The position numbers and the translations under genes are program-made. Below, piece after piece: positions 8,145 to 16,796 of a stretch of DNA of 64,000 bases (position 1 is the stretch's first letter; every line of letters starts with the position of its first letter). Under the pieces are notes generated by a model. The model saw only the letters and a list, made by a program, of their open reading frames with translations, was not told the origin of the DNA and searched no databases. The DNA is taken from assembly GCA_047975025.1 (NCBI GenBank), contig JBKECY010000079.1, forward strand, positions 5,584-69,583, in the 5' to 3' direction. The DNA is from JBKECY01 sp047975025 (GTDB taxonomy: Bacteria; Bacillota; Clostridia; Lachnospirales; Lachnospiraceae).

Positions 8145-9281
8145 CTACTGCAAATCTGCTTCTGTATAATAGCCTGAATCTATAAGGAGTTCTTTGTAGT
8201 TATCGATGGTACATACCGTAGGCTCACAAAGATAGGTGGGGATAATACCGGAGCCGTTATCATAGCTTTCCGTATCATTGACTTCTGCTTCTTCACCTTG
8301 CATTAAAGCATCTACCATTTTTACGACCTGTGTTGCCAGTTCTCTGGTGTCCTTGAAGATATCCATACCCTGTTTTCCTGCAATCAGGTTCTTGACATTA
8401 GGAATGTCACAATCCTGTCCGGTAATCAGAGGATAGTCACCTGTAAAAGAGGATGCGAGGGCATTGGCCACACCCAGAGCTGTTGAGTCATTGGAGCAAA
8501 GTACGGCGTCTAGTTTCTTGCCATCCGTATAATTTGAAGAAATGATGGTATCCATTCTTGTCTGAGCAGTTTCTGTGGACCAGTTGGCCGTAGCAACAGA
8601 TGCGAAATCAATCTGGCCTGAAGGAACAACGATTTTACCTGAGTCAATGTATTCCTGAAGTACATCGATGGCACCCTGATAGAAGAATTTTGCATTGTTG
8701 TCACCGGGGTCACCAGTGAAAATTTCCATATTGAACGGGCCTTCTGCATTATCCAAATCCAGCTGTTCCTTGATATATTCACCCTGTTTTGTACCTACGG
8801 AATAGTTATCAAAAGTAGCATAGTAGGAAACTGCATCCGAGTTCATAAGAAGCCGGTCATAGGCAATGACCGGGATACCGGCTTCTTTGGCAGCGGCCAG
8901 AGGAGTTCCCAGCGACTCACCATCAATGGAAGCAATGACCAGCAGTGCACAGTTATTGGAAATCATAGTTTCAATCTGCGATACCTGCGTTGACACATCG
9001 TTGTTGGCATACTGAAGGTCTACCGTATAGCCGGCCGCTTCAAGTTCGGCTTTCATGTTAGTACCATCTTGATTCCAACGCTGCAGGTCTTTGGTTGGCA
9101 TGGCTACACCGATCGTATTTCCGGAAGTACTTGTACTGCCGGAATCCGAGGTATCGGATGCCGCCTCGGTTGTTTCCCCGGAAGCTTCCTTATCAGCAAC
9201 TTCGCCGGAAGTTCCGCAGCCTGCGAGCAGGGATGCCACCATAATAGCGGAAAGCAAAAAACTAACAACTCTCTTTTTCAT
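8145..9281 (-). CDS. Sugar-binding lipoprotein of ABC transporter (XylF/ChvE type)
   Basis: This 378-residue lipoprotein is the extracellular binding component of the sugar importer encoded downstream. The signal peptide ends in a lipobox LLAGC (Cys22), followed by a Ser/Thr/Glu-rich linker to about residue 52. The type I periplasmic-binding fold begins at IGVAMPTKDLQRWNQD, with IASIDGESLG, YDRLLMNSDAV and AVLCSNDSTALGVANAL, as in ChvE and XylF. The ribosome binding site is AAAGGAGG. Its closest relative in the window is the lipoprotein at 49331-50473, which shares the motifs LQRWNQDG, DLQYA and QDCD. The region upstream has a strong RBS but no clear -35, consistent with an activator-dependent promoter. 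Confidence 0.92.
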   Translation of the reverse strand: MKKRVVSFLLSAIMVASLLAGCGTSGEVADKEASGETTEAASDTSDSGSTSTSGNTIGVAMPTKDLQRWNQDGTNMKAELEAAGYTVDLQYANNDVSTQVSQIETMISNNCALLVIASIDGESLGTPLAAAKEAGIPVIAYDRLLMNSDAVSYYATFDNYSVGTKQGEYIKEQLDLDNAEGPFNMEIFTGDPGDNNAKFFYQGAIDVLQEYIDSGKIVVPSGQIDFASVATANWSTETAQTRMDTIISSNYTDGKKLDAVLCSNDSTALGVANALASSFTGDYPLITGQDCDIPNVKNLIAGKQGMDIFKDTRELATQVVKMVDALMQGEEAEVNDTESYDNGSGIIPTYLCEPTVCTIDNYKELLIDSGYYTEADLQ

Positions 9282-9389
9282 TTGTAAATCCTCCTTTTAA
9301 AATCATACTAAATACAAGTGTTTAAGTATTCTATAAGTACTCTACCACAGGTGCAGCTAGACTTATTTGCCAACACACTGTACATTTTT

Positions 9390-9429
9390 ACGAAAATAAA
9401 AATGCCTTGTAGAAATACAAGACATTTTT
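9390..9429 (-). terminator. Intrinsic terminator after the second binding-protein gene
   Basis: A 14-bp inverted repeat with one mismatch (9398-9411 with 9416-9429, loop GAAA) is followed on the minus strand by a T-rich run. It separates the sensing operon (9464-14638) from the transporter operon (5341-9281), so the two are separate transcripts. Confidence 0.8.
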
Positions 9430-9463
9430 GCAATAATTTTTTGCTATCTGGGCAGTGGAAAGG

Positions 9464-10504
9464 TTATTGCTGGATGTTTAAGTAGACATCCTCACGTATG
9501 TGGAAATTTTCCTCCAGAATAATATCGTCCATATTTTCTTTGGTGACAGCGATAGGAGATAGGAGGTACAAAGGAACATCATAGGTGCCGTCGTTCATTG
9601 TATCGGGCAGATTCAAAGGCTCGTCTTTGGCGAGCTTGATGGCATACCTGGCAGCGGTCTTGGCCAAGGTTTCCACAGACTTATAGACTGTCATGGTCTG
9701 GGTCCCCTCAACAATGCGCTGGCAGGCTGAGAGATCTCCGTCTTGGCCTACCAAAGCGATTTTTCCGGCCTTTTGTTTGACGGAGAGCGCACGAAACGCC
9801 TGACTGGCCAGATCGTCATTGCCACACATGACACCTGCCACATCGGGATACTGTGTAAGTCCTTCCGTAACATAGGAGAAAGCATCTTCGGCGAGCCAGT
9901 CCGAGCAGTTGGCACTGTACACAATCTGGCGGTTCGTCTGAGCCATGGTTTGTGTGAAACCTTCATAGACAAGCGCTACATTGTTATCAGACACAGGTCC
10001 TTGAATCATGAAGATATCGCTGCCATCGGGTGTGCTGTCAATTAGTGCCTGCGCCATCAATTCTCCGACCTGCACATTGTCAAACGAGATGTACAAATCC
10101 GCATCCGCATTCTTGATCAGCCGGTCGTAGCAGATGACCTTGATGCCTTCTTCCCGGGCTTTTTGTACGACATCGGACAGCGCGTCGGCATCAATTGCGA
10201 CGATGGCGATGACATCCATCTTCTTGCGGATTAGATACTCTATCTGAGAGATTTGTTCCTGCGCATCGCCATTAGCGACCTGGACATTGACCTCTGCGCC
10301 ATATTCCTGTGCGGTTGAGACGAAGATATTACGGTCGCGAATCCAGCGCTCAATAACGAAAGAGTCGAAGGAAAAACCGATTGAAATTTCAGCCTCCGCA
10401 GTGTTGTCAGACGTATCCGCTTTAGAGGAGGCATTGGTGCAGCCGAAAAGCAGCGCACTTGTCATCATGATAATGCATAGTACTAAAAGTAACTGTTTTT
10501 TCAT
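9464..10504 (-). CDS. Second sugar-binding lipoprotein, in the sensing operon
   Basis: This 346-residue type I periplasmic-binding protein has a lipoprotein signal (lipobox ALLFGC, Cys22). Family motifs include IVAIDADALSDVV, CYDRLIKNADADLYISFDN, MCGNDDLASQAF and LVGQDGDLSACQ. It starts four bases after the stop of the YesN-type regulator gene, so it belongs to the sensor operon and not to the transporter operon. A second lipoprotein here is not part of the minimal XylFII-LytS/YesN set. It may supply ligand to the same permease, or present a different sugar to the sensor. Function beyond sugar binding is inference. Confidence 0.85.
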   Translation of the reverse strand: MKKQLLLVLCIIMMTSALLFGCTNASSKADTSDNTAEAEISIGFSFDSFVIERWIRDRNIFVSTAQEYGAEVNVQVANGDAQEQISQIEYLIRKKMDVIAIVAIDADALSDVVQKAREEGIKVICYDRLIKNADADLYISFDNVQVGELMAQALIDSTPDGSDIFMIQGPVSDNNVALVYEGFTQTMAQTNRQIVYSANCSDWLAEDAFSYVTEGLTQYPDVAGVMCGNDDLASQAFRALSVKQKAGKIALVGQDGDLSACQRIVEGTQTMTVYKSVETLAKTAARYAIKLAKDEPLNLPDTMNDGTYDVPLYLLSPIAVTKENMDDIILEENFHIREDVYLNIQQ

Positions 10505-10508
10505 TTAT

Positions 10509-12104
10509 TTACCCCAACCTTTCCCTGTACTCACTCGGCGTGATACCGATACATTTTTTGAAAATTCTGCTGAAGTAATTCGGGTCACTGTAACCGGACA
10601 GGAGGCAGACTTCTTTGATACTTCGGGCCGGATTCTGGAGCAGCTGTTTGGCATGTGACATTCGGGTCGCTGTCAAATATTCGATAAAATTCTCTCCGGC
10701 TTCTTCCTTGAAAAGTTTGCTGAAATAATAGGGGCTGATATCCACGTGCCGGGAGACGTCATCAAGGGAAATATCCTTCTGGAAATTCTGGTTGATATAG
10801 GTAATGGCCTGAGAAATCAGGCTTTCCGAGGTATCGGCTGTCGTATTGGCAATGGTGAGTGTAACTTCAGAAGTCCGATCCAGGAACCAGGCTTTCAGTC
10901 CCTCAAGCTCTGTGCATTCCGTAAGTTCCTGCAGATAGTTCTGGCGATAGCGAAAACCATACTGCATACTTCCCATGGAAAATGCATCCTTTTCAATCTG
11001 TATGACTAATTCTAAAATTTTAATCCGTATATTATCAAGGCAGCCATCGTGATGTTCGGTCATCCAGGTGAAAAAAGAATCGGCGCGGTCAAGAGAGGCA
11101 TTCACATCACCCTTGCGAACCCGTTGGTAGTACCTTTTTTCCAAATCCTTTGGATACTCACCGTCGTATTTGGCACTGACGGGGACATCATGGATGTGAA
11201 TGATATGTGTGTGGGTATCCTGCAGGGCCTTTAGTGCTTCCAGATAGGATTCCTTGGCGAATTCCAGGGCTTTCAGGGAGCCGATTCCTGCACGGAATAT
11301 ACTGGGGATTTTTTGCTCCAGCTTGTGCACAAGATTGTTGGCGCGCTTAATCTGTGCGATACGCTCCTCGTAACTGACCGTATCAGACTCCCATGGAACG
11401 AGAATCACAACGCGGTTCCCCATGATCGGGCCAACGATAGCCGGGAATAAATTACGGATAATATCGCGCAGATCAGCATAAAAATTATTGACCTGAACAC
11501 TGGCACCTACTTTGTTCTGCATGGCGCCTTCATCGGTTTCTTCACCGAATTCCAGCAGAATGACATACGCATATTTTTGGGTGATGCTTAACAGTTCCCT
11601 GTAATTATCCTCGTCAGGCAGAAATTCCTCCTGGAGCAGCATATTGTAGATGAATCCGCTTTCGATCAGCGGGATGACAATCTCAAGTTTTTCTCTGATT
11701 TTCAAATCATCACTGCGCTTTGTCCGGTCTTGTTCCACCTGCTTCATGGCATCAAGCAGTGTGTTAATTACCGTCTTCTTGTTAACTGGTTTGGTAAGGT
11801 ATTCAAACACATTGATGGCTATGGCTTCTTTGGCATAGTCGAACTTATCGTATGCGGTAATAACGATGAACAGGACGAACGGATTCTTTTTTCGGATTTC
11901 TTTCATTGCCTGGATACCGCTAAGTCCCGGCATTTGTATATCCATAAAAATAATATCCGGACGAAACACCTGCTCAGATTCAATGGCGGCACGACCGGTC
12001 TTAACCGTCATGATCTCGCATTCGTCTTCGAAATTTGACAGGATAATATTGCGTAGCGAGTCAAGCATGATTCCTTCATCATCAGCGATCAGTATTCTAT
12101 ACAT
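10509..12104 (-). CDS. YesN-type AraC-family response regulator
   Basis: This response regulator of 531 residues has a receiver domain (1-120, Asp55 in IIFMDIQM) and a long middle region. A C-terminal AraC DNA-binding domain spans about 430-531 (ISLDDVSRHVDISPYYFSKLFKEEAG, then SIKEVCLLSGYSDPNYFSRIFKK). The reading frame is open 21 codons further upstream, but the start is ATG 12104-12102. That start restores the canonical MYRILIADDE beginning and falls ten bases after the kinase stop codon. It is the partner of the kinase at 12115-13599. By analogy with the C. beijerinckii LytS/YesN pair, it would activate the transporter operon at 5341-9281. Confidence 0.92.
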   Translation of the reverse strand: MYRILIADDEGIMLDSLRNIILSNFEDECEIMTVKTGRAAIESEQVFRPDIIFMDIQMPGLSGIQAMKEIRKKNPFVLFIVITAYDKFDYAKEAIAINVFEYLTKPVNKKTVINTLLDAMKQVEQDRTKRSDDLKIREKLEIVIPLIESGFIYNMLLQEEFLPDEDNYRELLSITQKYAYVILLEFGEETDEGAMQNKVGASVQVNNFYADLRDIIRNLFPAIVGPIMGNRVVILVPWESDTVSYEERIAQIKRANNLVHKLEQKIPSIFRAGIGSLKALEFAKESYLEALKALQDTHTHIIHIHDVPVSAKYDGEYPKDLEKRYYQRVRKGDVNASLDRADSFFTWMTEHHDGCLDNIRIKILELVIQIEKDAFSMGSMQYGFRYRQNYLQELTECTELEGLKAWFLDRTSEVTLTIANTTADTSESLISQAITYINQNFQKDISLDDVSRHVDISPYYFSKLFKEEAGENFIEYLTATRMSHAKQLLQNPARSIKEVCLLSGYSDPNYFSRIFKKCIGITPSEYRERLG

Positions 12105-12114
12105 ACACTCCCCC

Positions 12115-13599
12115 TCAAAGTATCGGCAGCACCAATGTGATGGTAGTTCCCTTGCCGGGACCGTCACTTTTGATGCTTAGTACATCTGTCTGATTGTAAT
12201 AGAGTTTAAGACGGCTGATTACATTATCAAGACCGACCTGTGTGGATACATCGTCCGAGGCAGAAGTGCTGTGCGTATTAGAGAGCACTTCCTGAATTCG
12301 TGTCTGTGTCATTCCGCGGCCGTTATCATGCAGGCTGATGTGGACGAAATCCTCCTGTCTGCGTACGGTCAGTGTGATAAAACCTTCCCAGTCTATGTCG
12401 CGTATCCCATGATTTACTGCATTTTCGACTAGGGGCTGCAGAATCATGCTTGGAATTTTGATATGAGTAGCAAGTGGGTCGATATTTTTGAAAAAATGAA
12501 TATCCCCGGTAAAGCGTACATTGAGAATATAAATATAATTATCAACGACCTCTATTTCTTCGGCCAGAATAGAGTCTTCAGAAATCTTCTTGACACTATA
12601 TCGAAAGAATTCAGCCATACGCTCAATGAACAGACAAGTCTTCTCCGCATCCTCCATCATGGCAAGCTGTGCGCCGGCATTCAGGGAATTAAATAGAAAG
12701 TGTGGGTTGATCTGAGCCTGCAAGTACTTTAACTGTGCATCTTTTAGGTGAGATTCCATCAGGAATTCCTGCTCCATCATCTGCTGCTCTTTTTCAAGGC
12801 TTTCTGTAGTTTTTTTGATATAGTCCTTGATACTGTGTGCCATATGACCAAACGCGTGCGTCATGACGCCGACCTCATCGTGGGCGGCATAGACCGGAAG
12901 CGCCACGTCAAAATTACCGGCGCCGAGTTCGTTTGCTGCGACGGAAAGACTGATGAGCGGACTGGTTATGTTGCGGGTGATGACCAGCAGAATCATTATA
13001 TTTATGGCAGTTACAATAAGCAGTATAATCGAACTCAAGACCTCCAGATAGGACAAGGAGCTAAGCAGTGTCTGGTAGATATTAGAATTATTCTTGAACT
13101 GCTGGTTGTTCAGGCTGTAAATATAGGAATTTATGTATTTGTACAAATCACTTGCCTCTTCATACGAGGCTTTGTATTTTTCCACATTTCGGCCGCGCTT
13201 CGCCAGAACCGCTTCCTGTGTGATGTCCAGATAAGATTCAGACATATCGCGGATGTTTTTTTCATACATCAATATAGTATTGTCGACCGTAGTATCATTC
13301 AACTGGCTTAACAAATTGCTGAAAATCTGCTCACTGCGGTAATAATCTTCCAGAGCATCAGAGCTTTTGACCACCAGATAGGAGTACATATCGTCGTGGA
13401 TGTTGGTAAAAGCATCGGACAGCTCATTCAGACTGACATTGCTGACATAGATTTTATCGATTTTTTGAATCGTCTGATTCACCTGCCAGTAGGTGAATAA
13501 ATTGATTAGAAACATGAGGATGGAGGTAAGGGCAAAAGCCAGAAGAAGCTTTTTGCGGATTGAAAGATCCATCCAGCGTTTAGTGAATTTATCCTTCAT
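12115..13599 (-). CDS. YesM/LytS-type sensor histidine kinase
   Basis: This 494-residue kinase has TM1 at about 17-38, an extracellular helical region to about 187 and TM2 at about 188-208. A HAMP domain (208-262) is followed by a His_kinase domain with the phosphoacceptor His300 in QINPHFLFNSL. The C-terminal ATPase domain has PLVENAVNHG and DNGRGM. This is the layout of YesM and LytS sensor kinases. The start codon overlaps the end of the anchored binding-protein gene (13589-14638) by 11 bases, showing tight coupling. The small extracellular domain has no obvious ligand fold of its own. This fits sensing through the co-encoded binding protein. Confidence 0.92.
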   Translation of the reverse strand: MKDKFTKRWMDLSIRKKLLLAFALTSILMFLINLFTYWQVNQTIQKIDKIYVSNVSLNELSDAFTNIHDDMYSYLVVKSSDALEDYYRSEQIFSNLLSQLNDTTVDNTILMYEKNIRDMSESYLDITQEAVLAKRGRNVEKYKASYEEASDLYKYINSYIYSLNNQQFKNNSNIYQTLLSSLSYLEVLSSIILLIVTAINIMILLVITRNITSPLISLSVAANELGAGNFDVALPVYAAHDEVGVMTHAFGHMAHSIKDYIKKTTESLEKEQQMMEQEFLMESHLKDAQLKYLQAQINPHFLFNSLNAGAQLAMMEDAEKTCLFIERMAEFFRYSVKKISEDSILAEEIEVVDNYIYILNVRFTGDIHFFKNIDPLATHIKIPSMILQPLVENAVNHGIRDIDWEGFITLTVRRQEDFVHISLHDNGRGMTQTRIQEVLSNTHSTSASDDVSTQVGLDNVISRLKLYYNQTDVLSIKSDGPGKGTTITLVLPIL

Positions 13600-14638
13600 C
13601 GCTCACCTCTTTATATGCAGCTACATTACTTTGATCAATCAGATTAAGCGTCACATTGTAGTAATTATTAGTGCGGCCTTCTTTCTTATAGTCGGTCATG
13701 GCTGTGATACTGAAACGGCCGATCTGCTGGGCATCCAGCTCAAATACGATGGGAATTATCCCGTTTTCTACGGCTTCAATAATAGTGGAGGAGGGATAGT
13801 AGCCTATGATATCCACCGAACCGACCAGATTGTAGTCAATGAGCGCCTGGTAGGCACTTTCCGTATAAATATCCTGCAAACAAAGCAGGATATCAGGCGG
13901 CCCCTCGGGCGTCAGGAAAATGGTTCGAATGGCTTCCTCGGCATCGAACACACTTTGTTCCTCGACATAATAATATTCGACCTTAATAGCCTCGGTGATT
14001 TCAGGATGCTTCATAATGGCAGTGTTGATTTCGGTAGAGAGCATCTCCTGATTATCGGAGGAAGTTTCTTTGCTGGTCAGAATCATAATGCGCGAGGTAT
14101 CGGAATCAATCAGTGAGAGCACAGCATCGCTGTACGCCTGACTCGACTGGTAGCTGTTGATGCCGACATAGCTTTGACGCTTGCTGGAGGGAGCATCCTT
14201 GCCTATCGTAATTACAGGAATCCCATTATCTTCGGCAAGGTTGATCTGCTCTTCCAATCCGGCGCTGCCGTCGTATTCCAGAATAATTCCATCGACCTGG
14301 GCAGCAATGCTCATCTTCATAAAGTCCAGAGCAGTGTAATCACTTAATAGATCGGGGCTCATGACCTCGATATAGGCATCGTTCTTATTGGCCTGTTCCT
14401 GTGCGCTCGTGTAGACGGACTGCCAGAAGGTGGAGTTATAATTTTCCAGAATCAGTGTATAATGCCAGGAATACGTTTCCGGTGTAAGGGTGGACTTTAA
14501 TCCAATGTCCGAAATTGTCCTCTTGTAATAGAATCCACTGAATACGGTCAGCAGCAGTATTGAGATGAGTCCTATGATGACAAGCAGCATGGAAGTCTTG
14601 AATTTTGGTGGTTGTAGAGCCTCTCTTCTTTTTTTCAT
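13589..14638 (-). CDS. Membrane-anchored sugar-binding sensor protein (XylFII-like)
   Basis: This protein of about 349 residues has a short basic N-terminus, one uncleaved membrane anchor (MLLVIIGLISILLLTVFSGF) and a type I periplasmic-binding domain (TLILENYNSTFWQS, DGIILEYDGSAG, IPVITIGKDAPSS, ILLCLQDIYTESA). There is no lipobox. Such anchored binding proteins next to a LytS/YesN pair act as sugar sensors in the XylFII-LytS/YesN systems of Clostridia. The open frame extends seven codons above ATG 14638. However, a good promoter (14645-14673) overlaps those codons and would place transcription start at or next to ATG 14638. The mRNA may therefore be leaderless; no Shine-Dalgarno sequence precedes this ATG. 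Confidence 0.82.
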   Translation of the reverse strand: MKKRREALQPPKFKTSMLLVIIGLISILLLTVFSGFYYKRTISDIGLKSTLTPETYSWHYTLILENYNSTFWQSVYTSAQEQANKNDAYIEVMSPDLLSDYTALDFMKMSIAAQVDGIILEYDGSAGLEEQINLAEDNGIPVITIGKDAPSSKRQSYVGINSYQSSQAYSDAVLSLIDSDTSRIMILTSKETSSDNQEMLSTEINTAIMKHPEITEAIKVEYYYVEEQSVFDAEEAIRTIFLTPEGPPDILLCLQDIYTESAYQALIDYNLVGSVDIIGYYPSSTIIEAVENGIIPIVFELDAQQIGRFSITAMTDYKKEGRTNNYYNVTLNLIDQSNVAAYKEVSDEG

Positions 14639-14644
14639 GATTCT

Positions 14645-14673
14645 ATTATAGTTCATCAAAAAATACTAGTAAA
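14645..14673 (-). promoter_or_regulatory. Promoter of the sugar-sensing operon
   Basis: On the minus strand TTTACT (14668-14673) and a perfect TATAAT (14645-14650) are separated by 17 bp. The predicted start point is about 14638, coinciding with the proposed ATG of the anchored binding protein. Confidence 0.7.
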
Positions 14674-14704
14674 CAGGAAAAAAATGGCGCAATAAAATGC
14701 AAAC

Positions 14705-14734
14705 TTGACAAAAACAATTACTGTGTGTTAGGAT
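14705..14734 (+). promoter_or_regulatory. Promoter of the aromatic leader peptide and DAHP synthase
   Basis: TTGACA (14705-14710) and TAGGAT (14729-14734) are separated by 18 bp. They lie about 25 bases upstream of the leader-peptide start codon. Confidence 0.65.
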
Positions 14735-14760
14735 TATAGACAAATTCGAGAGGTGTAAGT

Positions 14761-14886
14761 ATGTTAGCAAATCCTAAAGTGAATACAAACACAAATGTAT
14801 ATTCATTTTATAGTTTCTGGGGCTATTACGGCGTCAGACTTTTTGCTATGACTAAACATCTTAAAAATGAGCACTATTTTAGCTGA
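14761..14886 (+). CDS. Aromatic-residue-rich leader peptide (attenuator ORF)
   Basis: This 41-codon reading frame begins with ATG after the ribosome binding site GAGGTG and ends at TGA 14884-14886. Residues 14-23 read YSFYSFWGYY, so eight of ten are Tyr, Phe or Trp, including one Trp. Further aromatic residues follow at 28, 39 and 40. A strong intrinsic terminator begins 26 bases after the stop, and the next gene is DAHP synthase, the first enzyme of aromatic amino acid synthesis. Promoter, aromatic-rich leader, terminator and aro gene in this order are the hallmarks of ribosome-mediated attenuation. The peptide itself is unlikely to have a function of its own. I could not find a convincing antiterminator by eye. 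Confidence 0.82.
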   Translation: MLANPKVNTNTNVYSFYSFWGYYGVRLFAMTKHLKNEHYFS

Positions 14887-14912
14887 TACACGATAGAATA
14901 GTATGAATTTTG

Positions 14913-14952
14913 AGCCGGTGTTTGCATAGCAAACACCGGCTTTCTTTGTTTT
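14913..14952 (+). terminator. Attenuator terminator upstream of DAHP synthase
   Basis: A perfect 13-bp stem (14913-14925 with 14929-14941) with an ATA loop is followed by TTCTTTGTTTT. It lies between the leader peptide and the DAHP synthase gene. It would abort transcription unless an alternative structure forms. Confidence 0.88.
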
Positions 14953-14991
14953 GCAGGAGCCATAGTACACAGTTGAAAAAAGGAGACGAAC

Positions 14992-15999
14992 ATGATTGTA
15001 ATTTTGAAATCCGGCGCAGCCGAAGAAAGTATTCTGGAACTAAAACGGGAACTTAGAAAAAAGGGCTTGAGTATTCACACCTCTCGCGGTGAGAAGACAA
15101 CGATTCTGGGTCTGGTAGGGGATACCTCTATTGTGAATGAGGATCAGCTGCTGGCCTATGAGGCGGTTGAAGCCGTCCGCAGAATAAAAGAACCTTATAA
15201 GCTGGCAGGCCGCAGCATGCATCAGGAAGACAGTGTGGTCGAAGTAGAAAATAGAAAGATCGGAAATGGAAACTTTCAGGTCATTGCAGGTCCCTGCTCG
15301 ATTGAAACCCGTGAGCAGATCATCGAAGTGGCTGAGGATGTCAAGGCCTCGGGTGCCGGCTTCCTGCGCGGAGGCGCTTTTAAGCCAAGGACTTCGCCTT
15401 ATGCATTTCAGGGTCTTCATGAGGATGGATTAAGTCTGCTGTTAGAAGCCAAGAAAGCGACAGGGCTTCCGATCGTGACAGAAATCATGTCACTGAGCCA
15501 CATTGATTTGTTTGAAGAAGTGGATATGATTCAGGTCGGGACAAGAAATATGCAGAATTTCGAACTTTTAAAAGAACTCGGAAAGCTGGATAAGCCGATA
15601 CTGCTGAAGCGTGGTATGGCAAATACGCTGGACGAACTGCTTCTGAGTGCGGAATATATTATGGCAGGAGGAAATGAGAGAATCATTCTGTGTGAGAGAG
15701 GTATCAGAACTTTTGAGACATCAATGCGCAACACATTGGATATCTCTGCTATTCCAATGCTGAAGAAAAAAAGCCATCTGCCGGTAATTATAGATCCAAG
15801 CCATGCAGCGGGACTGCGCTTTATGGTGGAACCTCTTACCATGGCAGCAATCGCCGCCGGAGCAGATGGTGTTATGATTGAAGTGCATAATAATCCGGAG
15901 AAGGCACTTTGTGACGGACCACAGTCGCTGACACCGGCGGCCTTTGATGCGATTATGTCAAAAATCAACCGTACAACAGCGTTTTTTGCCTCCTTGTAG
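14992..15999 (+). CDS. aroF: 3-deoxy-7-phosphoheptulonate (DAHP) synthase, type I beta
   Basis: This 335-residue enzyme condenses phosphoenolpyruvate with erythrose 4-phosphate, the committed step of the shikimate pathway. The N-terminal 65 residues or so form the ferredoxin-like regulatory domain typical of the Thermotoga/Bacillus I-beta class. The TIM barrel contains FQVIAGPCSIET, GAGFLRGGAFKPRTSPYAFQG, GTRNMQNFELLK, LLKRGMANTLDE, CERGIRTFE, and DPSHAAG plus DGVMIEVHNNPE for metal and substrate binding. The start ATG follows AAAAAAGGAGAC. The upstream leader and terminator indicate transcriptional attenuation by aromatic amino acids. The N-terminal domain suggests allosteric feedback as well. 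It converges on the amino acid transporter operon only 12 bases away. Confidence 0.95.
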   Translation: MIVILKSGAAEESILELKRELRKKGLSIHTSRGEKTTILGLVGDTSIVNEDQLLAYEAVEAVRRIKEPYKLAGRSMHQEDSVVEVENRKIGNGNFQVIAGPCSIETREQIIEVAEDVKASGAGFLRGGAFKPRTSPYAFQGLHEDGLSLLLEAKKATGLPIVTEIMSLSHIDLFEEVDMIQVGTRNMQNFELLKELGKLDKPILLKRGMANTLDELLLSAEYIMAGGNERIILCERGIRTFETSMRNTLDISAIPMLKKKSHLPVIIDPSHAAGLRFMVEPLTMAAIAAGADGVMIEVHNNPEKALCDGPQSLTPAAFDAIMSKINRTTAFFASL

Positions 16000-16011
16000 T
16001 CAACAGTGAAA

Positions 16012-16782
16012 TCAGTCTTCGTAATAGCGTGAGAGAAAGGCGCGGGTTCTTTCGTTTTCTGTCTGTTCAAAAAGCACCTCGGGGGAGCCGCTTTCTACGA
16101 CGCAGCCTTCATCCATGAAGATAATGTGATCCGCCACATCACGTGCGAATTTCATCTCATGTGTAACGACGACCATGGTCATGTGTTCTGCCGCAAGATT
16201 GCGCATGACCTTGAGAATTTCACCGGTAAGCTCCGGGTCAAGAGCGGAAGTAGGTTCATCGAAGAACAGTATGTCAGGGCTCATTGCCAAGGCACGTGCA
16301 ATAGAGACGCGCTGCTGCTGGCCGCCGGAGAGCTGGGCGGGATAGGCGTTTGCCTTCTCTGTCAAATCCATTTTAGCGAGCAGCGAAAGAGCAGTCTGCT
16401 CAGCTTCAGCCGGAGTTTTTCCCAAGACCCGAACGGGGGCATCTGTGATATTCTTTAAGACAGAATAATGCGGAAACAGGTTGAAATTCTGAAATACCAG
16501 ACCGATATGCAGACCGATTTCGAAACGCTCTTTAGCAGAGACATAGACGGCTCTTTGCTCGGCATCATTTTTAACAAGTGACTTTCCGCAGATTTCGATT
16601 TCCCCTGAGTCAATCTCCTCTAATTGGGTGATGCAGCGCAGGAAGGTACTTTTCCCGGAACCGGAAGGGCCGATAATCGCGAGTACATTGCCCTCGCGTA
16701 CTTCGACAGAAATACCTTTTAATACCTTTTCTTTGTGAAAGGATTTGTGAATATTCGTAGCGGTCAGCATTAATTTAGACAT
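16012..16782 (-). CDS. Polar amino acid ABC transporter ATPase
   Basis: This is a single-cassette ATPase of 256 residues in the GlnQ/HisP class that drives amino acid import. It has Walker A GPSGSGKST, a Q loop in GLVFQNFNLFPHYSVL, the signature LSGGQQQRVSIARAL, Walker B ILFFDEPTSALDPEL and the switch His in VVTHEMKFAR. The start ATG follows AGGAGG. It is the last gene of an operon: binding protein, permease, ATPase. The substrate is not determined by this subunit. The neighbouring cysteine and methionine genes make a sulfur amino acid possible, but they are on the opposite strand and this is only a guess. Confidence 0.93.
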   Translation of the reverse strand: MSKLMLTATNIHKSFHKEKVLKGISVEVREGNVLAIIGPSGSGKSTFLRCITQLEEIDSGEIEICGKSLVKNDAEQRAVYVSAKERFEIGLHIGLVFQNFNLFPHYSVLKNITDAPVRVLGKTPAEAEQTALSLLAKMDLTEKANAYPAQLSGGQQQRVSIARALAMSPDILFFDEPTSALDPELTGEILKVMRNLAAEHMTMVVVTHEMKFARDVADHIIFMDEGCVVESGSPEVLFEQTENERTRAFLSRYYED

Positions 16783-16796
16783 GTAAAGCCTCCTAA

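Noticed and set aside
12105..12167. Extra 21 N-terminal codons on the YesN-type regulator
   Set aside because: They overlap the end of the kinase gene and lack family similarity. MYRILIADDE at 12104 is canonical.
14820..14912. A clear antiterminator in the aromatic leader
   Set aside because: The best pairing by eye was seven base pairs with a bulge (CGGCGTCA with TGAGCCG). This is too weak to claim without folding software.
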